Positions 1 to 7,626 of a stretch of DNA of 64,000 nt are shown here, piece by piece. The DNA lies in assembly GCF_019710745.1 (NCBI RefSeq), contig NZ_JAHKJW010000017.1, forward strand, positions 1 through 64,000. The letters are read 5' to 3'. Below the pieces are notes generated by a model. That model worked only from the letters and a program-made list of their open reading frames with translations, had not been told where the DNA came from and ran no database searches. The stretch is from Streptomyces beigongshangae. Lineage in GTDB: Bacteria > Actinomycetota > Actinomycetes > Streptomycetales > Streptomycetaceae. Position 1 is the stretch's first letter. Each line of letters begins with the position of its first letter. The position numbers and the translations under genes were made by a program.

Positions 1-437
1 GGCGCGGCGCGCGGTGGAGCGGCGGGCCGGGCCGGTGGCTGGGCGTGCGGCGCCTCCGAAGGGCGGCCGGGCGGTGGAGCGGAAGGCCGGGCCGGTGGCT
101 GGGCGTGCGGCGCCTCCGGAGGCCGGCCCGGCCGGTCGAACCGTACGCCGGGGCCCGGGCTCTCGGAGCCGCCCGACTCCCGGCCCTCCAGGTCCGTCGG
201 CAGGACCACGGCCGCCGGGGTGTCCGAGCCGGCCGGCTCGGGCGCGACCGGCCAGTCCACGGAGGCCGCGGCCGAAGGGGGCCGCGGCGCCGCGCCGTTC
301 ATGGCGATCGTGGGGTGGTCGTCCGGCGGCGCGGGTACGGCCGACAGGTCGTACCCGCACGCACCGCAGAAACGGTCTCCCGACTCCAGCGGTTCCTCAC
401 AGCTGGGGCAGGCGGCCAGTTGGGGCATCTGCGACAT
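1..437 (-). CDS. Zinc-ribbon N-terminal protein, partial (downstream partner of PknG)
   Basis: Reading from the ATG at 437 toward position 1, the frame stays open to the window edge, so the C-terminus is missing. The protein starts MSQMPQLAACPSC and has a four-cysteine zinc ribbon (Cys10, Cys13, Cys24, Cys27), then a long low-complexity linker rich in Pro, Ala and Gly containing a nearly exact 20-residue repeat. The start lies 3 nt after the pknG stop codon, so it is the next gene of the same operon. In other Streptomyces I recall a PP2C-type phosphatase with such a zinc ribbon next to pknG. That would make this the phosphatase opposing the kinase, but the catalytic part is outside the window, so function is inference. 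Confidence 0.8.
   Translation of the reverse strand, partial: MSQMPQLAACPSCEEPLESGDRFCGACGYDLSAVPAPPDDHPTIAMNGAAPRPPSAAASVDWPVAPEPAGSDTPAAVVLPTDLEGRESGGSESPGPGVRFDRPGRPPEAPHAQPPARPSAPPPGRPSEAPHAQPPARPAAPPRAA
11..130. repeat. 60-bp tandem duplication inside the zinc-ribbon gene
   Basis: Positions 11-70 and 71-130 are two nearly identical 60-bp units (the first 48 bp differ at only two positions). On the minus strand they encode two copies of a Pro/Ala-rich 20-residue unit in the linker behind the zinc ribbon, in frame. Slippage or unequal crossing-over would change linker length without a frameshift. Confidence 0.9.
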
Positions 438-440
438 GAA

Positions 441-3323
441 TTACACCCACGTCCGGGGGCGGTAGCGGTTGGCGCGCTCCACCAGATCGATCCTCTCCTC
501 GCCACCTGGGGCGAGCCGGGCCAGTGTCCGGTACGAACGCTCCAGACCGAAACGCAGACCCCGCTCGTCCAGGTCACTGCCGAGCAGTACGGTCCGCGCA
601 CCGGTGGCCGGTGGGACGGAACCCTGGCTACCGGAGAGTACCCAGTCCAGGGCGCAGCCAAGGACCTCTGTGGACAACTGCTCGCGGCGCACGGCGTCCA
701 GGCCGTATCCGTCCAGGGCCTCGACCTGGGCCGAGGCCGAGGTCAGGTCGGCCAGGAACGCCGTACCGGGCGGCCCGGAACCCGGTACCCCCTGACGGGG
801 CACCACCGTCCCGGGCGCGGTCGCGGCGGCGCCCGCCGGTGCCGTCGGTACCGCTGCCGCCGTCGCTGCCGCTGCCGGTACTGCCGTTGCCGGCGCCGCG
901 AGGGCCCCCGGCACGGACGCGGCGGTCTCCGCCAGGCGCTGCCGCAGCCGTGCCCGCACGGCGGCGACCCGCGCCGCCGTGTAGTGGATGGATGCCTCCG
1001 GCACCGACTCCAGCGTCCGTACGGCCCCCGCGCGGTCGCCCGCCGCCAGCTGGACGCGGGCCAGGCCGAACGCGGCGCTCACATAGCTCGGGTCGGTCGT
1101 CCACACCAGCCGGTAGTACTCGGCGGCGTTGTCCAGCTGCCCGAGGACCTCCGCGCACAGCCCGAGGGCGAGCTTGGGCGCCGGCTCGCCCGGGAACGCG
1201 TCGTAGACCGCGTCGAAGGACACCGCCGCGACCTCGTGGCCGCCGGTCGCCAGTGCCGCCACGCCCCGGTACCAGACCACCCGCCAGTCGTCGGGGTGGT
1301 CGGCCTCCAGGGCTTCGAGGGTCCTGGTCGCGTGGTCGTGCTCGCCCATCTCCAGGCGCGCCCGCAGTTCGCGCAGCCGCAGTTCCGGGGAACCGGCGGG
1401 CGCCGCGTGCAGCGCGGTGATCAGCTCCGCGGGCGCGGAGGTCATGAGCCCCGCCAGGAAACCGGCGTTCGGATCGCCGGGGTCGACGTGGGGGACCGGC
1501 AGCGCGAGCCCGGCGGCCGCGGTGTCCAGCGGCTTGACGAGGGATGCCGGAGCGGGCGCGAGGGCCGGCGAACCGTTCGGCCCGTTCGGCCCGCCGACCC
1601 GGCCGACTCCGCCGACCCCGGCTGCCGGGGCCGACCCGTTCGCCTCGGCCGCCTCGGCCGCCCGCGCCGACGCGCCTCTCCTCCACCACGCGGGTACGTG
1701 CACGGGCCTGGCCCCCAGCAGCGACACGTCCCCGTCCAGCCTGCCGAACAACTCCGTGTCGGTGACCCTCAGCTCGGGCCCGAACAAGGTGGACAGCGAG
1801 GGCCGCGGACGTCCCGTCTGCACGGCGACGACCTCGCGCAGCACCCCGGTGAGCTGCTCGGCCATCTCCTGCGCGGAGGCGAACCGGCGGGCCGGATCGG
1901 GGTCGGTGGCCCGCACCAGCAGCCGGTAGAACGACTCGTAGGTGCGGAAGACCTCGATGGTGTCCGGGTCGGGCAGGGAGTCCGCGAACACGTTCGTGTA
2001 GCCCTGGAAGTCGAAGGTCAGGACCGCCAGGGTGCGCGCGACCGTGTAGAGGTCGGAGGCGACCGACGGGCCGACGTCGGCGACCTCCGGGGCCTGGTAG
2101 CCGACCGTGCCGTAGATGGCCGACTCCTCGTCGTCCATCCGGCGCACCGCGCCCATGTCGATCAGCTTGAGCTGGTCCTCGGTCTGTATCGCGTTGTCGA
2201 CCTTGAAGTCGCAGTACAGGAGGTTGCGGCTGTGCAGGTGACCGAGGGCCTCCAGCGCCTCGATGCCGTACGCGCACGCCTGCTCGACCGGCAGCGGGTC
2301 GCGCCTGCCGAGCGCGTCGCGGCGGCCGTTGGCGATCTCCTTGAGGGACTTGCCGCCGACGTACTCCATGACGATGTAGCCGTCGAGGGAGCCGGTGCGC
2401 TGGTCGAGGTGTTCCACGAAGTTGTAGATCCGCACGATGTTCGCGTGCTCGATCTCGGCGAGGAAGCGGCGCTCGGAGATCGCGGCGGCCATGGCGTCCT
2501 GGTCGCCGGTGTCGAGGAGGCCCTTGAGGACCACCCAGCGGTCGGAGACCGCCCGGTCGACGGCGAGGTAGACCCAGCCGAGCCCGCCGTGCGCGAGGCA
2601 GCCCACGACCTCGTACTGGCCGTGCACGATGTCGCCGCTGCACAGCTTCGGCACGAACGAGTACGGATGGCCGCACTTGGTGCAGAAGCCCTCCGTGCGC
2701 CCGGGCCGCTCACCGCGCGAACGCCCCACCGGCGCCCCGCAGTCGGAGCGGGAGCAGAATCGCTTCCGCTCGGGAACCTCGGGGTTCTCCTGCACCATCG
2801 CGCGCGGGTCGGGCCGCGGTACGCCCGGGACCTGTACGAGACCCACGCCGAGCCGGCCGCGGGCCGAGGAGCCGGCCGCCGAACCGGAGCTGCGCACCGA
2901 CACCGAGCGGCCCGTGGAGCGCCCCGAGACGGAGCGCGACAGACGGCCCGACACCGAGCGCCGGGACTGGGCCGACCGCGACGAGGAGCGGGACGATGAG
3001 CGGGACGACGCACGGGAGGACGCGCGGGAGCCGGAGTGCGAGCCGGCGTTGCCCGAGCCGCGCGCCCCCTTGCCGCCCGCCGTGATCCCGGTGGGCGGCG
3101 AGCCCACCCTGCCGGTCGACGAGACGACCGGCGCCAGACCGCAGGTGTCGCAGTACAGCTCGCCGCCGCCCACGTCCTCGTAGGACCCCGTGCACCCGGG
3201 CCGCTGGCACGGCTTCTGCGGATCCTGTCCGCTCCCCTGGCCCTGCCCGCCCTGCCCGCCCTGCCCGCCCTGCCGGTTCGGCCGGTTGGGCCGGTTGTGC
3301 CGGTTCTCGTCCGGCTGACTCAT
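441..3323 (-). CDS. pknG: PknG-type soluble serine/threonine protein kinase with TPR domain
   Basis: A 960-residue homologue of mycobacterial PknG, the cytosolic kinase that phosphorylates the FHA protein GarA and so sets 2-oxoglutarate/glutamate flux. Order of parts: a first zinc ribbon (Cys39, 44, 58, 61), a Ser/Arg-repeat linker (about 96-156), the rubredoxin-like metal site (Cys190, 195, 214, 217), a kinase domain about 238-500, and a TPR-rich C-terminus ending RANRYRPRTWV, close to the mycobacterial ending. The catalytic loop reads LLYCDFKVDN, a non-RD kinase as in PknG. Lys267 is the likely ATP lysine and DMG (389-391) replaces DFG. The start is the ATG whose ATGA overlaps the upstream stop. 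The longer upstream frame lacks kinase-family sequence and overlaps the preceding gene, so I rejected it. Low-complexity insertions make it longer than the roughly 750-residue mycobacterial protein. Confidence 0.95.
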   Translation of the reverse strand: MSQPDENRHNRPNRPNRQGGQGGQGGQGQGSGQDPQKPCQRPGCTGSYEDVGGGELYCDTCGLAPVVSSTGRVGSPPTGITAGGKGARGSGNAGSHSGSRASSRASSRSSSRSSSRSAQSRRSVSGRLSRSVSGRSTGRSVSVRSSGSAAGSSARGRLGVGLVQVPGVPRPDPRAMVQENPEVPERKRFCSRSDCGAPVGRSRGERPGRTEGFCTKCGHPYSFVPKLCSGDIVHGQYEVVGCLAHGGLGWVYLAVDRAVSDRWVVLKGLLDTGDQDAMAAAISERRFLAEIEHANIVRIYNFVEHLDQRTGSLDGYIVMEYVGGKSLKEIANGRRDALGRRDPLPVEQACAYGIEALEALGHLHSRNLLYCDFKVDNAIQTEDQLKLIDMGAVRRMDDEESAIYGTVGYQAPEVADVGPSVASDLYTVARTLAVLTFDFQGYTNVFADSLPDPDTIEVFRTYESFYRLLVRATDPDPARRFASAQEMAEQLTGVLREVVAVQTGRPRPSLSTLFGPELRVTDTELFGRLDGDVSLLGARPVHVPAWWRRGASARAAEAAEANGSAPAAGVGGVGRVGGPNGPNGSPALAPAPASLVKPLDTAAAGLALPVPHVDPGDPNAGFLAGLMTSAPAELITALHAAPAGSPELRLRELRARLEMGEHDHATRTLEALEADHPDDWRVVWYRGVAALATGGHEVAAVSFDAVYDAFPGEPAPKLALGLCAEVLGQLDNAAEYYRLVWTTDPSYVSAAFGLARVQLAAGDRAGAVRTLESVPEASIHYTAARVAAVRARLRQRLAETAASVPGALAAPATAVPAAAATAAAVPTAPAGAAATAPGTVVPRQGVPGSGPPGTAFLADLTSASAQVEALDGYGLDAVRREQLSTEVLGCALDWVLSGSQGSVPPATGARTVLLGSDLDERGLRFGLERSYRTLARLAPGGEERIDLVERANRYRPRTWV

Positions 3324-4639
3324 GACTCCCCCCTCCGGTCCTGTGGCCCGCCGTCGCCGGGGACCCTCGGTGCCAGCAGCTCGGCGGCCGCCCGCTGGTA
3401 GCGCAGCACCGCCTGTTCCGCCACCCGCAGGTCGCAGGGCGCGCTCCACAGCATGCGGCGCGCCGCGTCGTACCGCTCCACGAGCAGCGGGTCCTCGGCG
3501 AGGCCGTGCCGGGCGACCTTCGCCTTGTACGCGTCGAGCCGGCCGCGCAGCTCCGCGCGGACCGCGAGCGGCGCGGTGACCGCGGTCAGCGACTCCCGGG
3601 CGCGCAGCAGCTCGTCCTCGGCCTTCTCCTCCAGGGACTCCAGGAGGGGCGAGAGACGGTGCCACTGCGCGTGCCTGCGGTACTCGGAGGCCGCCGCCAG
3701 CTGCTCCTGCAGCGCGGTGGGCGGGCCGCTGACCGCGGGCACCTCGGACGCGGCGATCTTCGCCAGGACCTCGCCGCGCGCGCTCCTCGCCTCCGCGAGG
3801 GTGCGGTCCGCGCGGCTGAGCACGTCCCGCAGCCGCACCAGCCGCGCCTCCGCGTCCTGGCGCACGGTGAGCACGGCGTCGATCTCGCGGCGCACCTCCT
3901 CCAGGGCGCGCGCCTCCCGGTCGTAGCGCGTCGTGTCGGGGCGGCCGCCGCCGGGCGCCGAACTCCCCCGCGCCGGTGTCCAGAAGGCCAGCGGATCGGA
4001 GACCACCTGCTCGCGCAGCGACGTCAGCGTGCGCGTGATCCGCTCCAGGTCGTCCCCCGAGGGGTGCTCACCGGGCCGGACGCCCACGGAGTGCGCCAGC
4101 CGGCGGGTGCGCTGCAACTCCGCGGCCAGCAGGTCGATCCGGGCCGGCAGCGCCGACCAGACCGCGTCGGCCGCGACGACCATGTCCAGCGACGACGCGT
4201 ACAGCTCGTTCATGCGCTCCACGAGTTCGGCCAGGGTGAAGCGCTCGCTCAGCCGGCCCGTGCCCGCCGTCGTGGGCGCCGCGGCGGTGGAGGCGCTGCC
4301 GGCCACCGTGACGCTCTCGCCGCGCAGCAGTTCCGTCAGCTCGACGAGGTCCTCGCGGCTCGACCAGCGCCTGCGGGAGCGGATCTGCCGCGCGGAGCGC
4401 AGCGCGCCCGCGTACGCGTCGAAGTACGCCCACAGCAGGGTGATCGCCGCCTCGGTGGTCTCCCAGCGCTCCTTGGTCGTGCCCGTCAGCTCGGCGCCTT
4501 CGAGGAGTCTGCGGCCCGCGTGGTCCTGCAGGGCGAGGAGCGAGGTCTCGATGGCCTCGTGCTCCGCGCCGAGCCGCGCCAGCGCGCGGTCCACCTCGTC
4601 CCGGTCCAGTACCGGCCCGGACGGTCCCGCGACGCCCAT
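3320..4639 (-). CDS. Helical protein of unknown function in the glnXH-pknG operon
   Basis: A 439-residue protein beginning MGVAGPSGPVLDRDEVDRAL. I see no signal peptide and no membrane span, but long stretches rich in Ala, Glu, Arg and Leu with heptad-like spacing, suggesting a mostly alpha-helical, partly coiled-coil cytosolic protein. Its stop overlaps the pknG start in an ATGA, so the two are translationally coupled and probably made in fixed ratio. It lies between glnH and pknG, a place with no counterpart in the three-gene mycobacterial operon as I remember it. A scaffold or adaptor joining the sensor to the kinase is a reasonable guess; nothing in the sequence proves it. I recognise no catalytic motif. 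Confidence 0.85.
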   Translation of the reverse strand: MGVAGPSGPVLDRDEVDRALARLGAEHEAIETSLLALQDHAGRRLLEGAELTGTTKERWETTEAAITLLWAYFDAYAGALRSARQIRSRRRWSSREDLVELTELLRGESVTVAGSASTAAAPTTAGTGRLSERFTLAELVERMNELYASSLDMVVAADAVWSALPARIDLLAAELQRTRRLAHSVGVRPGEHPSGDDLERITRTLTSLREQVVSDPLAFWTPARGSSAPGGGRPDTTRYDREARALEEVRREIDAVLTVRQDAEARLVRLRDVLSRADRTLAEARSARGEVLAKIAASEVPAVSGPPTALQEQLAAASEYRRHAQWHRLSPLLESLEEKAEDELLRARESLTAVTAPLAVRAELRGRLDAYKAKVARHGLAEDPLLVERYDAARRMLWSAPCDLRVAEQAVLRYQRAAAELLAPRVPGDGGPQDRRGES

Positions 4640-4699
4640 CGATCACCCCTCGCCTCGTCCGTGCCGGCCGACTGCCCGCCCGGTGTCTCCCGGGCACTT

Positions 4700-4735
4700 C
4701 AAGTACTTCGGGTACTTGAGGTACTTCCTGAACTT
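4700..4735. repeat. Phased GTACTT repeats with small inverted repeat between glnH and the 439-residue gene
   Basis: Three GTACTT hexamers (starting at 4703, 4712 and 4721) are spaced 9 nt apart. The first two belong to an inverted repeat CAAGTAC-5 nt-GTACTTG (4700-4718). They lie in a 154-bp gap inside an otherwise tightly packed operon. The gap is locally less GC-rich. It could be an internal promoter/operator or an RNA structure tuning expression of the downstream kinase genes. The role is unknown. Confidence 0.45.
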
Positions 4736-4793
4736 TCCGGAGCCTATTCGCCGAACCGTGCGTCCCCGTACGCGTTTTGTGTCCGAACCGGCC

Positions 4794-5822
4794 TCAGGGC
4801 TGCCTGTACTTGACCGCGGGCGGTCCGGACGAGGGGCCGAGAGTCCTGGCGAGCCACGTGTCGTACGACGTCCGCCAGCCGTCCTTGCGGTAGTCCACCA
4901 GGATCTGGTTGACCCGGCGCACCAGGTCGTCCGCCTCCTTCTTCATCGCCACGCCGTAGTACTCCTCGGTGAACGGCTCGCCCTTGAGCCCGACCGTCGG
5001 GTCCTGCGCGGCCTGGCTCGCCGCGAGGGCGCCGTCGGTGACCACGGCGTCCACCTCGCCGAGCTGCAGCCGTACCAGGCAGTCGAGCTGGTTCGGCACG
5101 GTGCGCCCCTCGAAGTCGGCGGACCCGGCCAGGCTCCCGGACTTCTTGCCGGCCTCCAGCGCGTCGTAGGCGGTGGAACCGGCCGCCGTGCAGATCCGTT
5201 TGTCCGCCAGGGAGGCGTCGTACCCGGTGATGCCGGACTTCTTCGGGGCGAGCACCTGCTGACCGGTCTCGAAGTAGGGCGAGGAGAAGGCGACGTCCTC
5301 CAGCCGCTTGCAGTTGATCGTCATGGTGCGCACCACCATGTCGACCTTGTCGTCCTGGATCGCCGGGATGCGCTGGTCGGTGGGGATCGCCCGGAAGCGG
5401 ACGTTGTTCTTCTTCTCGCCCACGATCCTGTCCGCGATCTCGCGCGCGAGGTCGATGTCGAAGCCCTCCAGTTCGGCCTCGGCGGACGCGCTGTTCGGGT
5501 TGCGGTAGCCGAAACGGAAGCTGTTCTGGTCGACGCCGACGATCAGATGGCCGCGCGCCTTGATCTTCCGGACCGCCGGGCCGTTCTGCCCGCCCGAGGA
5601 CGGGGACAGGCTCTGGTCCTCGGGGTGCTCGGGGTCGAGGCAGTCCTCGTCCCCGACCGGGTCGGTCCGGGCCGCCCCGCGGCCGTCGGAGTCGGCGGCG
5701 CCCCCGCGGGACTGGGCCACCGGCAGCAGCAGCGCGAACACCGCCGCCAGGGCGCAGACGACCGCCATGGCGCCCACTCCGCCCCAGCCCCGCAGACCGG
5801 CCCGCAGACGTCGCACGTTCAT
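4794..5822 (-). CDS. glnH: GlnH-like periplasmic-type glutamate/aspartate-binding protein
   Basis: A 342-residue extracellular solute-binding protein of family 3. An N-terminal hydrophobic segment (about 14-35) exports it. A short Pro/Ser-rich linker leads to the type II periplasmic-binding fold, about 83-335, with typical stretches LIVGVDQNSFRFGYRN, LEGFDIDLAREIA and KVDMVVRTMTI. In mycobacteria GlnH binds Asp/Glu outside the cell and reports through GlnX to PknG. Here the gene sits just after glnX (22-nt gap) and upstream of pknG, supporting the same circuit. The ATG at 5822 follows a GGAGGGG ribosome site. The hydrophobic segment lacks a recognisable lipobox, so it is either cleaved and released or held by an uncleaved anchor, unlike the mycobacterial lipoprotein. 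Confidence 0.9.
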   Translation of the reverse strand: MNVRRLRAGLRGWGGVGAMAVVCALAAVFALLLPVAQSRGGAADSDGRGAARTDPVGDEDCLDPEHPEDQSLSPSSGGQNGPAVRKIKARGHLIVGVDQNSFRFGYRNPNSASAEAELEGFDIDLAREIADRIVGEKKNNVRFRAIPTDQRIPAIQDDKVDMVVRTMTINCKRLEDVAFSSPYFETGQQVLAPKKSGITGYDASLADKRICTAAGSTAYDALEAGKKSGSLAGSADFEGRTVPNQLDCLVRLQLGEVDAVVTDGALAASQAAQDPTVGLKGEPFTEEYYGVAMKKEADDLVRRVNQILVDYRKDGWRTSYDTWLARTLGPSSGPPAVKYRQP

Positions 5823-5844
5823 CACCGTGTCCCCTCCCACCGTC

Positions 5845-7356
5845 TCACCGGTACTCCGACAGCCTGCGCCCGATGCCCAGCACCGCGCCGGCCGCGGCCA
5901 GCACGGCGAGCACCGCGGCCCCCACCACGAGACCGTCCATCGCGCCCCGGCCGTCACCGGCCGCCCGCCGGAACTCGGCGCGCTCGTGCGCGAGCGCCTT
6001 CCTCAGGTTCTCGTCCACGTTCTCGAAGCACTCGCCCGTCGGTTCCTCGGCGGCGGTGCCGATGACCTTGTCGAGCGCCGCCTGGTAGTTGCCGGCGGTG
6101 TCCTGCGCGCGGGCTTCCCGGTGCCGCTCCTTCCAGACCCTCATGCTGTCCGTCGCGGCCTCGACCGGCTTCGCGCCCGCGGTGTCGTCGGCGAGGTCCC
6201 CGGCGGCGGCCAGCTTCGCGGTGAGGTCCCTCATCTGCCGCTCGTAGTCGTAGTCGTACACGTCCACGGTCTTCCTGGCGGCGCCCGTGCCGACGTCCTT
6301 GGTCTCCGCGCCGCGGGCGACCAGGGTGAGGTTCTCGTTGCCGCGGGCCTTGAGCGAGGCGATCCGGGCGTCGTTCAGCGTGTTCAGCGAGCGCACCCCG
6401 TGGTCGTACGACTCGTTCAGCCCGGCGCGGGCGGCGGTGTGGCCGACGGCCAGCCAGAGCAGGACGACAGTGGTGGCGGCCGTGGCGGTCGCCAGGCCGT
6501 GGTTGAGCACGCGGTTCGTCCTGCGGTAGTTGCGGCGCTGGGCCCATCCGAGGCCGCCGAGGGCCAGGACGCCGGCGCCGATCGCGATCCACGGGTAGGG
6601 CGTCGCGTCGTCGTAGTCGGAGCGCAGCCGCTGGTTCTCCACCTTGTAGAGCTGCTCGGCGTCCCCGAGCATCACCTGCATCTTGGAGTTGGCGTACCGC
6701 AGGTAGGCGCCGCCGAGGGGGTAGCCCTGGCGGTTGTTGGCGCGGGCCCGCTCCACCAGGCCCTTGTACTCGGGGAGCATCTTGTTGAGCTCGGTGATGG
6801 TCTTCTGCGAGGTGGAGCCGGGCTCGGAGTTGGCCGCCGCCGTCACCAGCTTGTCCGCGGCGAGGCGGATGTCGCGCTCGTACGTCCTGCGGGACTCGGC
6901 CGTCTCCTGGCCGCCCGCGAGGAAGCCGCTGGACGCGGCCGTGTTGGCGTCGGCGAGGGAGCGGTAGATGTCGGCCGCGTCGGCGCTCAGCGGCTGGCTG
7001 CGGTGCAGCACGTCGTCCGCGGCGGCCGAACGTTCCGCCATCTCCCAGGCGGTGAGCGCGCCGAACACGACCACCAGGGCGGCGAGGACGGCGCCGATGA
7101 CGCGCAGCCGCCCCGGCTCGGTGGTGGCCGCGGCCCGCAGCCGGTCGACGCCCTCCGCCCACGCCGTGCGCCGCGGGGGCACGGAGCCGGGCCCGCCCGG
7201 CCCTCCCCGCGGCCCCGGCGGCGGGGCCTGCGGCGGGAGTGGGGGCAGCGCGCCCGCCGGGGTTCCCGGGGTTCCCGGTGGTCCCTGTGGTCCCGGTGGT
7301 CCCGGTGGTCCCGGTGGTCCCGGTGGCGCCGCGGTGCCCTGCTCCTGGTGTGTCAC
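5845..7356 (-). CDS. glnX: GlnX-like four-span membrane sensor protein
   Basis: A 503-residue membrane protein, first gene of the sensory operon. Its cytoplasmic N-terminus (13-33) has seven Gly-X-Y triplets rich in proline, collagen-like. Then come a membrane span about 86-105, an extracytoplasmic helical region of about 150 residues, two central spans around IAIGAGVLALGGLGW and TTVVLLWLAVG, a second extracytoplasmic helical region, and a last span LVVGAAVLAVLAAAGAVLGI near the C-terminus. Two paired helical sensor regions between four spans fit the GlnX topology proposed in mycobacteria, where it relays GlnH ligand state to PknG. The GTG start at 7356 has a GGGGGAGG site upstream; earlier codons have none. 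The assignment rests on topology and gene order more than on sequence identity. Confidence 0.85.
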   Translation of the reverse strand: MTHQEQGTAAPPGPPGPPGPPGPQGPPGTPGTPAGALPPLPPQAPPPGPRGGPGGPGSVPPRRTAWAEGVDRLRAAATTEPGRLRVIGAVLAALVVVFGALTAWEMAERSAAADDVLHRSQPLSADAADIYRSLADANTAASSGFLAGGQETAESRRTYERDIRLAADKLVTAAANSEPGSTSQKTITELNKMLPEYKGLVERARANNRQGYPLGGAYLRYANSKMQVMLGDAEQLYKVENQRLRSDYDDATPYPWIAIGAGVLALGGLGWAQRRNYRRTNRVLNHGLATATAATTVVLLWLAVGHTAARAGLNESYDHGVRSLNTLNDARIASLKARGNENLTLVARGAETKDVGTGAARKTVDVYDYDYERQMRDLTAKLAAAGDLADDTAGAKPVEAATDSMRVWKERHREARAQDTAGNYQAALDKVIGTAAEEPTGECFENVDENLRKALAHERAEFRRAAGDGRGAMDGLVVGAAVLAVLAAAGAVLGIGRRLSEYR

Positions 7357-7474
7357 CCGACCTCCCCCATGGTCATCACCGGTCGTCTCCGCCCGGCGCC
7401 GGGGAGCACGGGAAGAGACGCACGGCCGCAAGTATCGCCGCCGGGACCGGTATCCGCACAGGTCTTGACTCGAT

Positions 7475-7566
7475 CTTGCGCAGATCGCGGTACGGCCTTG
7501 CGCGGATCGCGGTACGGCGAAGATCCCGCACCACCCCTGCTTCTGAACACCACCCTTGCTTCTGAA
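7475..7566. repeat. Two sets of tandem direct repeats upstream of the glnX operon
   Basis: The 270-bp gap upstream of glnX carries two short tandem repeats. One is a 21-nt unit at 7475-7495 and 7497-7517 with one mismatch; the other a 19-nt unit at 7529-7547 and 7548-7566 with one mismatch. The pieces GATCGCGGTACGG and TGCTTCTGAA recur exactly. They lie 120-210 bp upstream of the glnX start, where its promoter should be, so they may be tandem operator sites; no regulator is known to me. Confidence 0.7.
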
Positions 7567-7626
7567 TACGCCAACTCGAACTGTTCGGTTCCCGGCACGC
7601 CCGGACCCGGCGCCCGGACCCGGCGC

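Noticed and set aside
45..2999. A 984-codon plus-strand frame over pknG
   Set aside because: It is the antisense shadow of the pknG coding strand, with Arg-rich low-complexity sequence and no domain.
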